NCBI RefSeq assembly: GCF_020715565.1
Contig: NZ_CP085839.1
Span: forward strand, 2,604,001-2,668,000
DNA length: 64,000 nt
Reading direction: 5' to 3'
DNA from: Nocardioides sp. Kera G14
Lineage (GTDB): Bacteria; Actinomycetota; Actinomycetes; Propionibacteriales; Nocardioidaceae
Made by a program: the position numbers and the translations under genes. Positions 17,590 through 26,989 of the stretch are shown here, piece after piece. How positions within the stretch are numbered: the stretch's first letter is position 1; the number at the start of each line of letters is the position of its first letter. The notes below the pieces were generated by a model, which saw only the letters and a program-made list of their open reading frames with translations, made no database searches and had not been told where the DNA came from.

Positions 17590-18081
17590 GTGCGCGAGAC
17601 CGATCCCATCGCCGAGGCGGCGCGGCAGTGGCGCGCCCACGGATGGGAGGCGGCGGCCGACGGCATGACGCTCGTGACGTCGATCGTCCGCGTGCACCAA
17701 CTCCTCATGGAGCAGATCGACGCGACCTTGCGGCCGTTCGGGCTGACCTTCGCGCGCTTCGAGGCGCTCCGCCTGCTCGCGTTCACCAGCAAGGGCGAGC
17801 TGCCGATGTCGAAGCTCGGCTCACTCCTCCAGGTGCACCCGACCTCCGTGACCTCGGCGGTGAGTCGCCTCGAGGAGCAGGGCTTCGCCCGACGTACGCC
17901 GAGCGAGACCGACAAGCGCGTCGTCCTCGCGACCATCACCGACTCCGGCCGGAAGATCGTCGAGGAGGCGACGGAGGCGCTCAACAGTGCGGTCTTCAAC
18001 GAGCCCGGCCCCTCCCATCAGGACGTCGCGACCCTGATCACGCAGCTGAGCGGCTTCCGCGCCGTGCTCGGCGACTCCTAG
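17590..18081 (+). CDS. MarR family transcriptional regulator
   Basis: A winged-helix dimeric regulator of 163 residues. Helix-turn-helix and wing are visible: LSKLGSLLQVH-type helices around 75-95, then SAVSRLEEQGFARRTPSETDKRVVLATIT, whose DKR motif marks the MarR wing. The GTG at 17590 is preferred: TAGCCT at 17577-17582 is a -10 seven bases away, so the mRNA would be leaderless, and the upstream extension is low quality. Its stop codon overlaps that of icmF on the other strand in the palindrome CTAG. The convergent neighbour is a plausible target, but a direct link is inference. Confidence 0.9.
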   Translation: MRETDPIAEAARQWRAHGWEAAADGMTLVTSIVRVHQLLMEQIDATLRPFGLTFARFEALRLLAFTSKGELPMSKLGSLLQVHPTSVTSAVSRLEEQGFARRTPSETDKRVVLATITDSGRKIVEEATEALNSAVFNEPGPSHQDVATLITQLSGFRAVLGDS

Positions 18082-21000
18082 ACGTTCCGCCGGTACTGGC
18101 CGCCGACCTCGAAGAACGCCTCGGTGATCTGGCCGAGCGAGCAGACCCGCGCGGCCTCCATCAGCACCGCGAAGACGTTCTCCTCAGAAGCGGCAGCAGC
18201 CTTCAGCCGCTCGAGGGCCGCCGCAGACTCCGACCGGTGCCGCGCCTGGAAGTCCCGCACCCGCTCGAGCTGCGAGCGCTTCTCGTCCTCCGTCGCACGC
18301 GCGAGCTCGACCGTGCCGTCCTCGACCTCAGAGTCGGGGCGACGGAACGTGTTGACGCCGATGATCGGCAGCGAGCCGTCGTGCTTGCGGCGCTCGTAGA
18401 GCATCGACTCGTCCTGGATCCGACCGCGCTGGTAGCCGGTCTCCATCGCACCCAGCACGCCACCGCGTTCGGAGATCCGCTCGAACTCCAGGAGCACCGC
18501 CTCCTCCACGAGATCGGTCAGCTCGTCGATGATGTAGGAGCCCTGCAGCGGGTTCTCGTTCATCGCCAGACCCCACTCGCGGTTGATGATCAACTGGATC
18601 GCCAACGCCCGACGCACCGACTCAGCACTCGGCGTCGTGACGGCCTCGTCGTAGGCGTTGGTGTGCAAGGAGTTTGCGTTGTCGTATATCGCGATCAGCG
18701 CCTGCAGCGTGGTGCGGATGTCGTTGAAGTCCATCTCCTGCGCGTGCAGGCTCCGCCCCGAGGTCTGCACGTGGTACTTGAGTTTCTGGGACCGCTCTCC
18801 CGCGCCGTAGCGGTCCCGCATGGCGACGGCCCAGATCCGGCGGGCGACCCGGCCGATGACCGAGTACTCGGGGTCCATCCCGTTGGAGAAGAAGAACGAG
18901 AGGTTCGGCGCGAAGTCGTCGATGTCCATGCCGCGGGCGAGGTAGGACTCGACGTACGTGAAGCCGTTGGCCAGCGTGAACGCAAGCTGCGAGAGAGGGT
19001 TCGCCCCGGCCTCGGCGATGTGGTAGCCGGAGATCGAGACGGAGTAGAAGTTGCGGACCTCGTGGTCGATGAACCACTGCTGGATGTCGGCCATGCAGCG
19101 CAGCGAGAACTCGGTGGAGAAGAGGCAGGTGTTCTGCCCCTGGTCCTCCTTGAGGATGTCGGCCTGCACGGTGCCGCGCACCCGCGCGAGCGCCTCGGCC
19201 GGCTCGATCCCCTGCGCGGCCGCCTGGTCCAGCACGGTGTTGAGGAAGAAGGCGAGCACCGTGGGCGCAGGCCCGTTGATGGTCATCGAGACCGACGTCG
19301 ATGGCGCGAGCAGGTCGAAGCCGTCGTACAGCGCCTTCATGTCGTCCAGCGTCGCCACCGAGACGCCGGACGTGCCGACCTTGCCGTAGACGTCGGGGCT
19401 CTCACCGGGATCACGGCCGTAGAGCGTCACCGAGTCGAATGCGGTCGACAGCCGGGTGGCGGACTGGCCCTCCGCGAGCAGGTGGAAGCGGCGGTTGGTG
19501 CGGAAGGGGTCGCCCTCCCCCGCGAACATCCGCGCGGGATCCTCGTCCTCGCGCTTGAAGGGGAAGACGCCGGCGGTGAAGGGGAAACGTCCCGGCAGGT
19601 TCTCGCGCCGCCAGAAGCGCACGAGCGCAGGCCAGTCGTCGGTGCGCGGCAGGGCGACGATCGGCACCTCGGTGCCGCTGAGCGACGTCCGCGTCCTTTC
19701 CCCGTACGTCGACTTCGTCTCGTCCCACGCGGCCAACTGCGTGCTCACGTCGGTCGGGAGTGCGTCGCGCAGCTCCTGGGCCTTGCGTCCGAGGCTCGTC
19801 TCCTCGGCCGCGACGATCTCGAAGGCCTGGGCCCTGCGCGCGAGGCCGGCGAGGCGCTCGGTCTCGGCGTGGAAGTCGCGCACGGTGGCGGCGATCTCGG
19901 CGAGGTAGCGGACGCGTTCGCCGGGGATGATCCCGGCCGCGCCGGACGAGTGCCGTACCGACACCGGCGCGAGCACCCCTTCGTTGAAGCACACCCCGAG
20001 CTCACGCAAACGCGACCGCAGCTCCTGGTACAGCGCAGTCACACCGTCGTCGTTGAAGGTCGCCGCCGACGTGCCGAAGACCGGCATGTCCTCCGGAGCC
20101 AGGTCGAAGGACTCCCGGTTGCGCACCATCTGGCGGGCCACGTCGCGCAGCGCATCGGCAGCTCCACGACGCTCGAACTTGTTGATCACGACGACGTCGG
20201 CGTAGTCGAGCATGTCGATCTTCTCGAGCTGGCTGGCCGCGCCGAACTCCGGCGTCATGACGTAGACGGGGAGGTCGACGTACGGCACGATGCCGGCGTC
20301 GCCCTGGCCGATGCCCGGCGTCTCGACGATCACGAGGTCGAAGCCCGCCGCCTTGATCACGGTGAGCACGTCCGAGAGGTGCTCGGGAATCTCGTGCGCG
20401 CCGCGGGTCGCCAGCGAGCGGTAGTAGACCGCGTCTCCGCCGATGGAGTTCATCCGGATCCGGTCGCCGAGCAGCGCGCCACCGCCGCGGCGACGCGTGG
20501 GGTCGATGGCGAGGACGGCGACGCGGAGCTTGTCCTCCTGGTCGACGCGGAGTCGTCGGATCAACTCGTCGGTGACGCTCGACTTGCCGGAGCCACCCGT
20601 GCCGGTGATGCCGACAATGGGCACGACACGCGCGGCCGCCGCCTCGCCGAGCCGCGCCAGCATCTCCGGCGGCAGCGCGCCGGTCTCGGCGCCGGTGATC
20701 GCCCGCGCGAGCGCTCCGCGATCACCTGCGAGCACCTCGTCGGCGGAGGTCGAGCGAAGCTCCCAGAGGTCCACGTCCGCCGTCGAGACGACGCTGCCGA
20801 CCATGCCGGGCAGGCCGAGCCGCTGTCCGTCCTCGGGAGAGAAGATCGTGACGCCACTCTCCTTGAGACGGGAGATCTCCTCGGGCACGATCACGCCTCC
20901 TCCCCCTCCCACGACCCGGATGTGGCCGGCGCCGCGCTCGCGCAGGAGCTGGACGAGGTACTCGAAGTACTCGACGTGTCCGCCTTGGTACGACGACACC

Positions 21001-21182
21001 GCGACCGCGTTGACGTCCTCCTCGATCGCCGCTTCCACGACCTCGAGGACGGACCGGTTGTGCCCGAGATGGATCACCTCGCAGCCCTGCGACTGGAAGA
21101 TCCGCCGCATGATGTTGATCGCGGCGTCGTGACCGTCGAAGAGGCTGCTCGCGGTCACGAGGCGCACAGGGTTCTCGGGCAT
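18078..21182 (-). CDS. icmF: Fused isobutyryl-CoA mutase IcmF
   Basis: A coenzyme B12 radical enzyme interconverting isobutyryl-CoA and butyryl-CoA, with its own GTPase chaperone, serving branched-chain and fatty acid metabolism. Three parts are seen. The B12-binding domain has DGHDAAINIMRR, whose His ligates cobalt, and HLGHN. A MeaB-like G-domain has Walker A TGTGGSGKSS and later NKFERRGAAD. The large mutase TIM barrel follows (TINGPAPTVLAFFL, YHIAEAGANP). The product is 1,034 residues from the ATG at 21182. A further 17 in-frame codons upstream (to 21233) are rejected because they cross the palindrome at 21192-21207. It is convergent with a MarR gene and divergent from a lipoprotein gene. 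Confidence 0.95.
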   Translation of the reverse strand: MPENPVRLVTASSLFDGHDAAINIMRRIFQSQGCEVIHLGHNRSVLEVVEAAIEEDVNAVAVSSYQGGHVEYFEYLVQLLRERGAGHIRVVGGGGGVIVPEEISRLKESGVTIFSPEDGQRLGLPGMVGSVVSTADVDLWELRSTSADEVLAGDRGALARAITGAETGALPPEMLARLGEAAAARVVPIVGITGTGGSGKSSVTDELIRRLRVDQEDKLRVAVLAIDPTRRRGGGALLGDRIRMNSIGGDAVYYRSLATRGAHEIPEHLSDVLTVIKAAGFDLVIVETPGIGQGDAGIVPYVDLPVYVMTPEFGAASQLEKIDMLDYADVVVINKFERRGAADALRDVARQMVRNRESFDLAPEDMPVFGTSAATFNDDGVTALYQELRSRLRELGVCFNEGVLAPVSVRHSSGAAGIIPGERVRYLAEIAATVRDFHAETERLAGLARRAQAFEIVAAEETSLGRKAQELRDALPTDVSTQLAAWDETKSTYGERTRTSLSGTEVPIVALPRTDDWPALVRFWRRENLPGRFPFTAGVFPFKREDEDPARMFAGEGDPFRTNRRFHLLAEGQSATRLSTAFDSVTLYGRDPGESPDVYGKVGTSGVSVATLDDMKALYDGFDLLAPSTSVSMTINGPAPTVLAFFLNTVLDQAAAQGIEPAEALARVRGTVQADILKEDQGQNTCLFSTEFSLRCMADIQQWFIDHEVRNFYSVSISGYHIAEAGANPLSQLAFTLANGFTYVESYLARGMDIDDFAPNLSFFFSNGMDPEYSVIGRVARRIWAVAMRDRYGAGERSQKLKYHVQTSGRSLHAQEMDFNDIRTTLQALIAIYDNANSLHTNAYDEAVTTPSAESVRRALAIQLIINREWGLAMNENPLQGSYIIDELTDLVEEAVLLEFERISERGGVLGAMETGYQRGRIQDESMLYERRKHDGSLPIIGVNTFRRPDSEVEDGTVELARATEDEKRSQLERVRDFQARHRSESAAALERLKAAAASEENVFAVLMEAARVCSLGQITEAFFEVGGQYRRNV

Positions 21183-21191
21183 GTTCAAAAT

Positions 21192-21207
21192 ACTAGGACG
21201 TCCAAGT
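21192..21207. promoter_or_regulatory. Candidate operator before icmF
   Basis: A 16-bp near-perfect palindrome, ACTAGGACGTCCAAGT, with 7 of 8 pairs matching around a perfect GGACGTCC core. It starts 10 bp upstream of the icmF ATG. Read toward icmF, it overlaps TTGGAC and TAGTAT, which could be promoter elements, so a bound regulator would block transcription. The cognate protein is unknown; the convergent MarR protein is one candidate. Confidence 0.55.
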
Positions 21208-21295
21208 AACGCCCACAAGGCAGCTCCGCTCATCTCAGAGGGCCCTCAGCCAAACCTGTTCCCTGGTATCAGACGGTGTCCGTAGTCTCGTCGGC

Positions 21296-22573
21296 ATGAC
21301 GACACCCATTCCTCTCCCCCGGCGGACCCTGTCACGGCGATGGCTCCTGGCCGGCGTGCCAGCGGCAGGCCTCGTGCTGGCCGGTTGCGGCTCCGAGTCG
21401 ACCTCGTCCTCCGGCGGCACGAGCAGCGCCACGGCGACCGCCTCGAGCACCGCCACCGCTGACGGCGCAGCCGCCGCCGGATCGGTCGCCGCACTGGCCC
21501 AGGCCTTCTACGCGACGCTGGACGATGACCAGAAGACCGCCACCCTGCTGGACTACAGCCTCAGCAACGCCGCGCGGTGGTCGAACCTGCCGCAGGGCCT
21601 GATCGCGGGCGGTGGCTCCGGTGGAGGCGCTCCCGGCGGTGGCTCAGGCGGCACCCCACCCGGCGGCGCCTCAGGCGGCACGCCGCCCAGCGGTGCTCCC
21701 GGCGACAGCGGCGACAGCAGCAGTGGTGGCGGTGCCGCGGCCGGCACAGGTAGCAGCAGCCAGAGCCGGGTCGGGATCAACCTCGGCACACTCAGCGACG
21801 ACCAGCTGACTGCGTTCGACGCGTTGCTCAAGGCGGCCACCGGCACCAAGGCCGGCCTCGGCTATGCGGAGATCACCGCACATCTCGCCGCCGACGACTA
21901 CCTCAGCGCCAACGGAGGCGGGGACACCTACGGCCGCAGCAACTTCTACGTCGCCCTCCTCGGCAGTCCCCAGGACAGCGGCACGTGGGAGTTCCAGTTC
22001 GGCGGCCACCACCTCGCCGTCGCCAACACGTACGTCGACGGCGTGCTCACCGGCGCCACCCCGTCCTTCCGCGGGATCGAGCCCAACGGCGACTTCACGC
22101 AGGACGGCAAGAGCTACAACGCGCTCAAGGTCAAGGAGAGCGCTTTCACCGCGCTCCTCGCCGGCCTGTCCAGTGACCAGCTCGCGAGCGCCAAGCTGTC
22201 CGATGTCTACAGCGACCTCGTGCTCGGCCCGGGCAAGGATTGGGCGTTCCCCACCGACCATGAAGGTGTGCAGGTCTCCGGCCTGTCGACCGCTCAGAAG
22301 AAGCTCGTGCTCGCCGCCATGGCGACGTACGTCGACGACATCGCAGACGACGACGCCGCGAAGATCCTCGCCCGCTACGCGAGCGAGCTCGACGACACCT
22401 ACGTCGCCTACTCCGGGACGACCGCACTCACCGAGAAGAACGACTACGTCCGCATCGACGGGCCGTCGGTGTGGATCGAGTTCTCGATGCAGAACGGCAT
22501 CGTGCTGCAGGGCAACCACCCGCACTCGGTGTGGCGTGACCGGACCACCGACTACGGCGGCACCAAGAGCTGA
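21296..22573 (+). CDS. DUF3500 lipoprotein
   Basis: An exported protein of 425 residues. The N-terminus has arginine pairs (RRTLSRRW) before a hydrophobic stretch and the lipobox LAGC, so it is probably a lipoprotein anchored outside the membrane, perhaps by the Tat route. A long linker of Gly, Pro, Ser and Thr (about 100-155, with repeated GGTPP units) separates the N-terminal part from the DUF3500 domain. That domain contains FQFGGHHLAV, SFRGIEPNG and a C-terminal segment with HPHSVWRDRTTDYGG. The histidines suggest metal binding, unproven. TAGTCT at 21283-21288 gives a leaderless start. Its stop overlaps the start of the HupE gene (TGATG), so the two are coupled. Confidence 0.85.
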   Translation: MTTPIPLPRRTLSRRWLLAGVPAAGLVLAGCGSESTSSSGGTSSATATASSTATADGAAAAGSVAALAQAFYATLDDDQKTATLLDYSLSNAARWSNLPQGLIAGGGSGGGAPGGGSGGTPPGGASGGTPPSGAPGDSGDSSSGGGAAAGTGSSSQSRVGINLGTLSDDQLTAFDALLKAATGTKAGLGYAEITAHLAADDYLSANGGGDTYGRSNFYVALLGSPQDSGTWEFQFGGHHLAVANTYVDGVLTGATPSFRGIEPNGDFTQDGKSYNALKVKESAFTALLAGLSSDQLASAKLSDVYSDLVLGPGKDWAFPTDHEGVQVSGLSTAQKKLVLAAMATYVDDIADDDAAKILARYASELDDTYVAYSGTTALTEKNDYVRIDGPSVWIEFSMQNGIVLQGNHPHSVWRDRTTDYGGTKS

Positions 22574-23898
22574 TGGTCGTCGCCGTACGCCGACTGGCTG
22601 CCGTCCTCGCCGCCGCGGTCGCCACCCTGGTGGCCGTGGTGGCGATGGCGCTGCCGGCGTCGGCGCACGTCCTTCCGACCTCGACGATCCAGCTCGCCGT
22701 CACGGCCAGCAACGTCGTGGCGACCGTCGACATCCCGCTGTCCGACCTCGAGGCCGCGACCGGCCTCGATCTCGGCGACGAGACGCAGGCGGACATCGAC
22801 TCCCAGGCCGACGCCCTCAAGGACTACCTGCTCACCCACTTCGCCCCGACCAGCGATGACGGCGACGCCTGGACCGTCACGGAGGGGACGCTCACCGTCG
22901 ACAGCGCAGGAGATGCCGCCACCACCGGAATCTACGATCAAGTCGAGACGACCTTCACCCTCACTCCGCCGGCCGGCAGCGACATCGCCGAGGAGGAGAG
23001 CTCCTTCGATCTCGGTTACGACGCCGTCGTCGAGAAGGTCGCGACCCACACCGTGATCGTGACCGTGGCCTCTGACACCACCGACAAGAGCTTCAGCGGG
23101 GCCTACGAGGTCGGGACGGTCCAGCGGGACACCGTCACCAACAAGGTCGAGGAGCTCCACGTCGAGCTCGGCTCCGGCAGCTCACCCTCGGCTCTCGGCG
23201 ACATGGTGAAGCTCGGGATGCAGCACATCAAGGAGGGCACCGACCACCAGTTGTTCCTGCTCACCCTCCTGCTCCCCGCTCCCCTGCTGGCGGCCGGTCG
23301 GCGCTGGGGCCGAGCCGTCGGCGGTCGTCGGGCCGTACGCCGGATCACGGCCGTCACGCTCGCGTTCACGCTCGGCCACTCCCTCACCCTCGCGCTCGGG
23401 GCGCTCGGCGTGCCCGTTCCTCAGCAGTTGGTGGAGGCGGCGATCGCGGCCAGCATCCTGGTCGCCGCCGTCCATGCGATCCGGCCGCTGTTCCCAGGCC
23501 GTGAGGCGCTGGTCGCCGCCGCCTTCGGACTCGTCCACGGACTGGCCTTCTCCGAAGCCCTCCGAGCACTCCACCTCACCGGCACCCACCTCGTGCTCGC
23601 CCTGCTCGGGTTCAACCTCGGCATCGAGGCCATGCAGCTGATCGTCGTCGTCCTCGTCCTGCCACCACTCGTGCTCATCGCACGCTCGGACCACTACGGC
23701 CGGCTCCGGGTCGCTGCGGCGGCGGTCACCGGGCTGGCTGCCGTCGGCTGGCTCACCGCGCGACTGGGCCTCGCCAACCCGGTGGCCGATCTCGCCGACC
23801 AGCTCGGCACCATGGCGGCGCCGGTCGTCATGACCCTCTGGGTGGTAGCGCTCCTCCTCACAGTCACACGGCGAGCACCGGCTCCCGCCCGTGCGTGA
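22573..23898 (+). CDS. HupE/UreJ family membrane protein
   Basis: A 441-residue protein with a signal peptide (cleaved after ALPASA), an extracytoplasmic domain of about 180 residues, and six or seven membrane helices from about residue 220. At the start of the membrane part is GMQHIKEGTDHQLF, the HupE/UreJ_2 signature; the family is linked to nickel or other metal uptake. No urease or hydrogenase genes are in the window, so the metal is open. The ATG overlaps the stop of the DUF3500 gene by one base; together they look like a two-part surface metal system (inference). The 3' end overlaps the convergent amidohydrolase gene by 35 bp. Confidence 0.85.
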   Translation: MVVAVRRLAAVLAAAVATLVAVVAMALPASAHVLPTSTIQLAVTASNVVATVDIPLSDLEAATGLDLGDETQADIDSQADALKDYLLTHFAPTSDDGDAWTVTEGTLTVDSAGDAATTGIYDQVETTFTLTPPAGSDIAEEESSFDLGYDAVVEKVATHTVIVTVASDTTDKSFSGAYEVGTVQRDTVTNKVEELHVELGSGSSPSALGDMVKLGMQHIKEGTDHQLFLLTLLLPAPLLAAGRRWGRAVGGRRAVRRITAVTLAFTLGHSLTLALGALGVPVPQQLVEAAIAASILVAAVHAIRPLFPGREALVAAAFGLVHGLAFSEALRALHLTGTHLVLALLGFNLGIEAMQLIVVVLVLPPLVLIARSDHYGRLRVAAAAVTGLAAVGWLTARLGLANPVADLADQLGTMAAPVVMTLWVVALLLTVTRRAPAPARA

Positions 23899-25507
23899 GA
23901 CCGCCGACCTCCCGTCCGGCAACCACCGTCGTCGTCACACGGGCCTCGAGCAGACTCTCCACCCCTTCCTGGAAGGGATCCCGATCCAGCACGATGAAGT
24001 CGGCGCTCAGCCCGGACTCCAGGCGCCCGGTGACGCCCTCCCACCCGGCCGCCCATGCGGCCTCCCGGGTCGCTCGCAGCAGTGCGGTCTCGAGCGTCAT
24101 GGCGTAGCCCGCATGGTTGGCCGGCAGGTCTGAGCGGGACGCCGAACGTCGGGTGGTGGCGACGTACAGGTTCGGCAGGGGCGCGTACGGCGCCGTCGGC
24201 GCGTCCGATCCGATGACCAGTCGCACGCCGGCCTCCTCGAGCTCGGTCCACGGGAAGCCGCGGGCGACGCGGGTGTCGCCGAGCATCTCCCGCCAGTTCT
24301 CCTGGATCGCCGGGTCGGCGTGCACCGGCTGGACCGAGGCGATCACGCCCAGCTTGCCCATCCGCCCGATCACGTCGGGGGTGACGGTCTCGAGGTGCTC
24401 GATCCGGTGGCGTCGCGGATGGTCGCCGTTGACCTCGCACGCGTGCTCGAGCGCACCGAGAGCGAGCGCCGACGCGCGGTCGCCGATGGCGTGCATGGCC
24501 ACCTGGAGCCCGGCCCGATCGGCCCGTGCGACCACGGCGTTGAGCGAGTCGGCGTCCCAGATCGCGTCGGGATGGCGGCCGTCCGCGAACGGGTGCACCA
24601 TCGCCGCCGTACAGCTGTCGATCACCCCGTCGACGAAGATCTTGATGCCGGCGACCCGCAGCCACGGGCCCTGGTGGCGCTGCGACAGTGCGATGGCCCG
24701 GTCGACCTGGGCAAGCTCCTCGGCGTGATCACCATGGCGGTTGATGATCCAGTGGCCGGCGACCCGGAGCGGCAGGCGTCCCTCGCCGGCCTCGAGCGCC
24801 GACTCCAGAGCGGTGAGCTCCGGGTCGCCCAGGCCCATGTCGACCGCTGCCGTCACGCCGGCGGCGAGGTAGTGCTCGAAGGCGCTCTGCAGAGCCGCGA
24901 GCCGGTCGGCGTCGGTGGTCAGGCCGTCGAGCACGTCGCGCATCAGGCCGAGCGCAGCTCGCTCATAGAGCATCCCGGTGGCGACTCCGTCGGCGTCGCG
25001 GGCGATCTCGCCACTGAGGGGGTCCGGCGTCTCAGGGCCGATACCGAGCTCGGCCAGGGCCGCCGTGTTGACCCAGGCCGAGTGCTGGTCCGACGCGGCG
25101 AGGTAGACCGGCCGGTCCGGCACTGCCTGGTCGAGCATCTGCCGGGTGGGCAGTTGCCCGTCGAGGGCGGCGAAGAGCCAGCCGAAGCCGCAGAGCCGCG
25201 GGGCGTCGGGGTCGGCCGCCGCCGTACGACGGAGGCGGTCCTGGATCTCGGCCAGGTCCGCTGCGTCGGCGAGATCGATCTGCCCGAGCGCCTCGCCCAG
25301 GCCGACGATGTGGGCGTGGGCGTCGACGATGCCCGGGAGGACCAGCGCACCCTCGAGATCGACCGTCCGGGTGAGGCCCTCGATCCGCTCGGCATCCTCG
25401 GTCGAGCCGACGTGGAGGAGGGTGTCGTCGTCGACGACGAGGGAGGACGCCCACTCCTGCTCGGTCGCCGTGAAGATCCGGCCACCTCGATAGTGCACGC
25501 GGCTCAT
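23864..25507 (-). CDS. Amidohydrolase family 3 protein (YtcJ-like)
   Basis: A metal-dependent hydrolase of 547 residues in the YtcJ group. The metal site starts with DAHAHIVGLG in the first strand after the N-terminal beta domain, followed by KIFVDGVIDS, VAMHAIGDRA, RIEHLE and IGSDAP. Length is typical. The start at 25507 overlaps the stop of the NCS1 permease gene by 4 bp (ATGA), so permease and hydrolase form one operon: uptake of a nitrogen compound followed by hydrolysis. The substrate is not evident; NCS1 partners suggest a purine, pyrimidine, hydantoin or related amide. Confidence 0.9.
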   Translation of the reverse strand: MSRVHYRGGRIFTATEQEWASSLVVDDDTLLHVGSTEDAERIEGLTRTVDLEGALVLPGIVDAHAHIVGLGEALGQIDLADAADLAEIQDRLRRTAAADPDAPRLCGFGWLFAALDGQLPTRQMLDQAVPDRPVYLAASDQHSAWVNTAALAELGIGPETPDPLSGEIARDADGVATGMLYERAALGLMRDVLDGLTTDADRLAALQSAFEHYLAAGVTAAVDMGLGDPELTALESALEAGEGRLPLRVAGHWIINRHGDHAEELAQVDRAIALSQRHQGPWLRVAGIKIFVDGVIDSCTAAMVHPFADGRHPDAIWDADSLNAVVARADRAGLQVAMHAIGDRASALALGALEHACEVNGDHPRRHRIEHLETVTPDVIGRMGKLGVIASVQPVHADPAIQENWREMLGDTRVARGFPWTELEEAGVRLVIGSDAPTAPYAPLPNLYVATTRRSASRSDLPANHAGYAMTLETALLRATREAAWAAGWEGVTGRLESGLSADFIVLDRDPFQEGVESLLEARVTTTVVAGREVGGLTHGREPVLAV

Positions 25508-26943
25508 CGGGTCACCTCCCGCTCGACCCAGGTCCGCATGAGGAGGAGGTAGACGGCCGCCGGGACGACCAGGCCCACCGGGACCGAGATGTCGATACCG
25601 CCGATCGCGTCGGCGATCGGGCCGGTGTAGACCGGCGCGGCGCTGCAGAGCAGCGCGAGCGCGATCCCTCCGACGAGAGCGATCGCCCCGGCCGGGTTGA
25701 CGCCGCCGGCGTACCAGAACCGGCTGCCCGGCCGCTGGTCGCCGAGTTCGACGCCGTCGTAGCGGTTGCGGCGCAGCCACATGTCGGCGACATAGATCGA
25801 CATCACCGGCGCCAGCACGGCGGCGATGAGCTGCATCGCGTTGGAGACGCTGTCGAGGAAGTTCCACACGAGCAGGCCGAAGAGGGTCATGGCGGTGCCG
25901 ACGATGCCGTCGAGGACGACGGTGCGGGAGCGGCGCATGCGGATGCCGATGGACTGCAGCGCCAGGCCGGAGCTGTAGGCGGTCATGGCGTTGTTGGCGA
26001 TGGTCGCGACGATCACGGCGACCAGGAAGATCGGGGCGAACCACGACGGCAGCAGCCCCTCGGCCGCCGCCTGGGCGTCGGAGGCGTCGACGGCCGTGGC
26101 GGCGAGCGCACCGGCCCCGGTGACGACCAGGCCCGGAAGGATGCAGCCGAGGGCGGTCCAGAAGGCGACCTTCGCGACCGGGGTGGCGCTCGGCAGGTAG
26201 CGCGCGAAGTCGGCGCTGTTGGTGTAGGAGAGCGGCCCGGAGGCGACCAGGGCGAAGGCGGCCGCCAGCGTCGCCCAGAGCTCCGTCCCGCCGAGGTGGG
26301 TCGCCGGCGTGTAGTTCCAGTCGGCGCCCCGCACCACGTAGACGATCATGACCGCGAAGATCGCGGTGAGCACCAGCGCCATCGGCTGGTAGATCCGCAT
26401 GATGAAGCCGTGCCCGTAGACGCTGATCGCGAGGGTCGCGGCGGCGATGAGGACGATCACGGCCACCTTGACCGGCGTCGTCGCGGAGAGCCCGGCGCGC
26501 TCGACGAGGCTGAAGCCGACGTACGACGCCGCCGACCAGTTCAACGCCAAGTAGCAGACACTCACGAGCCAGCCGGTCAGCGCGACGTTGACCCGGTTGC
26601 CGCGCACGCCGTACATCGTGCGGGTGATGACCTCGCTCGGCGTCCCGGCCGCCGGGCCGCTGCCGGCCACTGTCCCGGTGAAGAGGGAGCAGAGGCTGCC
26701 GGCGAGGACGACCGCCATGGCCTGCCACAGGCTCAGCCCCATCAGGACGAGGACCGTGCCGATGATGAAGCCGAGGAAGTTGACGTTGGCTGCCGCCCAG
26801 ACCCCGAAGAGGCTCGAGGCGCGGCCGTAGCGTTCGGACTCGGGGATCGCGTCGATGCCGTGGCTCTCGATCGAGAGCCCCGCACCGGGGTGCGGCCAGT
26901 CGGCTGGGATGTCTGCTGCGGCGTCTGTCATGGTCCCGCTCAC
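25504..26943 (-). CDS. NCS1 family nucleobase/amide permease
   Basis: A 479-residue cation symporter of the nucleobase:cation symporter-1 family (cytosine, purine, hydantoin, related solutes) with about twelve membrane helices. Visible family features are the N-terminal SIESHGIDAIPESERYG, the ANVNFLGFIIGT helix and the GTVAGSGPAAGTPSEVITR loop. The gene is first in a two-gene operon with the amidohydrolase and diverges from a LacI regulator, with a perfect palindrome between them. An AGGTGAGC sequence just before the ATG may serve as ribosome site. Confidence 0.92.
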   Translation of the reverse strand: MSGTMTDAAADIPADWPHPGAGLSIESHGIDAIPESERYGRASSLFGVWAAANVNFLGFIIGTVLVLMGLSLWQAMAVVLAGSLCSLFTGTVAGSGPAAGTPSEVITRTMYGVRGNRVNVALTGWLVSVCYLALNWSAASYVGFSLVERAGLSATTPVKVAVIVLIAAATLAISVYGHGFIMRIYQPMALVLTAIFAVMIVYVVRGADWNYTPATHLGGTELWATLAAAFALVASGPLSYTNSADFARYLPSATPVAKVAFWTALGCILPGLVVTGAGALAATAVDASDAQAAAEGLLPSWFAPIFLVAVIVATIANNAMTAYSSGLALQSIGIRMRRSRTVVLDGIVGTAMTLFGLLVWNFLDSVSNAMQLIAAVLAPVMSIYVADMWLRRNRYDGVELGDQRPGSRFWYAGGVNPAGAIALVGGIALALLCSAAPVYTGPIADAIGGIDISVPVGLVVPAAVYLLLMRTWVEREVTR

Positions 26944-26989
26944 CTTTCACTGCGGCCCTCGTGGCCTCACTCGCGTCGGAGCGTAGATA

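Noticed and set aside
17583..21209. Very long open frame (about 1,200 codons) on the plus strand opposite icmF
   Set aside because: It is a shadow of the high-GC codon pattern of icmF; its composition is Arg/Gly/Val/Asp-rich and non-protein-like, while icmF on the other strand has full domain conservation.
21600..21740. Tandem repeat in the DUF3500 gene as a separate genetic element
   Set aside because: It encodes an in-frame Gly/Pro/Ser linker typical of secreted actinobacterial lipoproteins.
22573..23898. Urease or hydrogenase accessory locus
   Set aside because: Only a HupE/UreJ domain is present; no structural or maturation genes of either enzyme are nearby.
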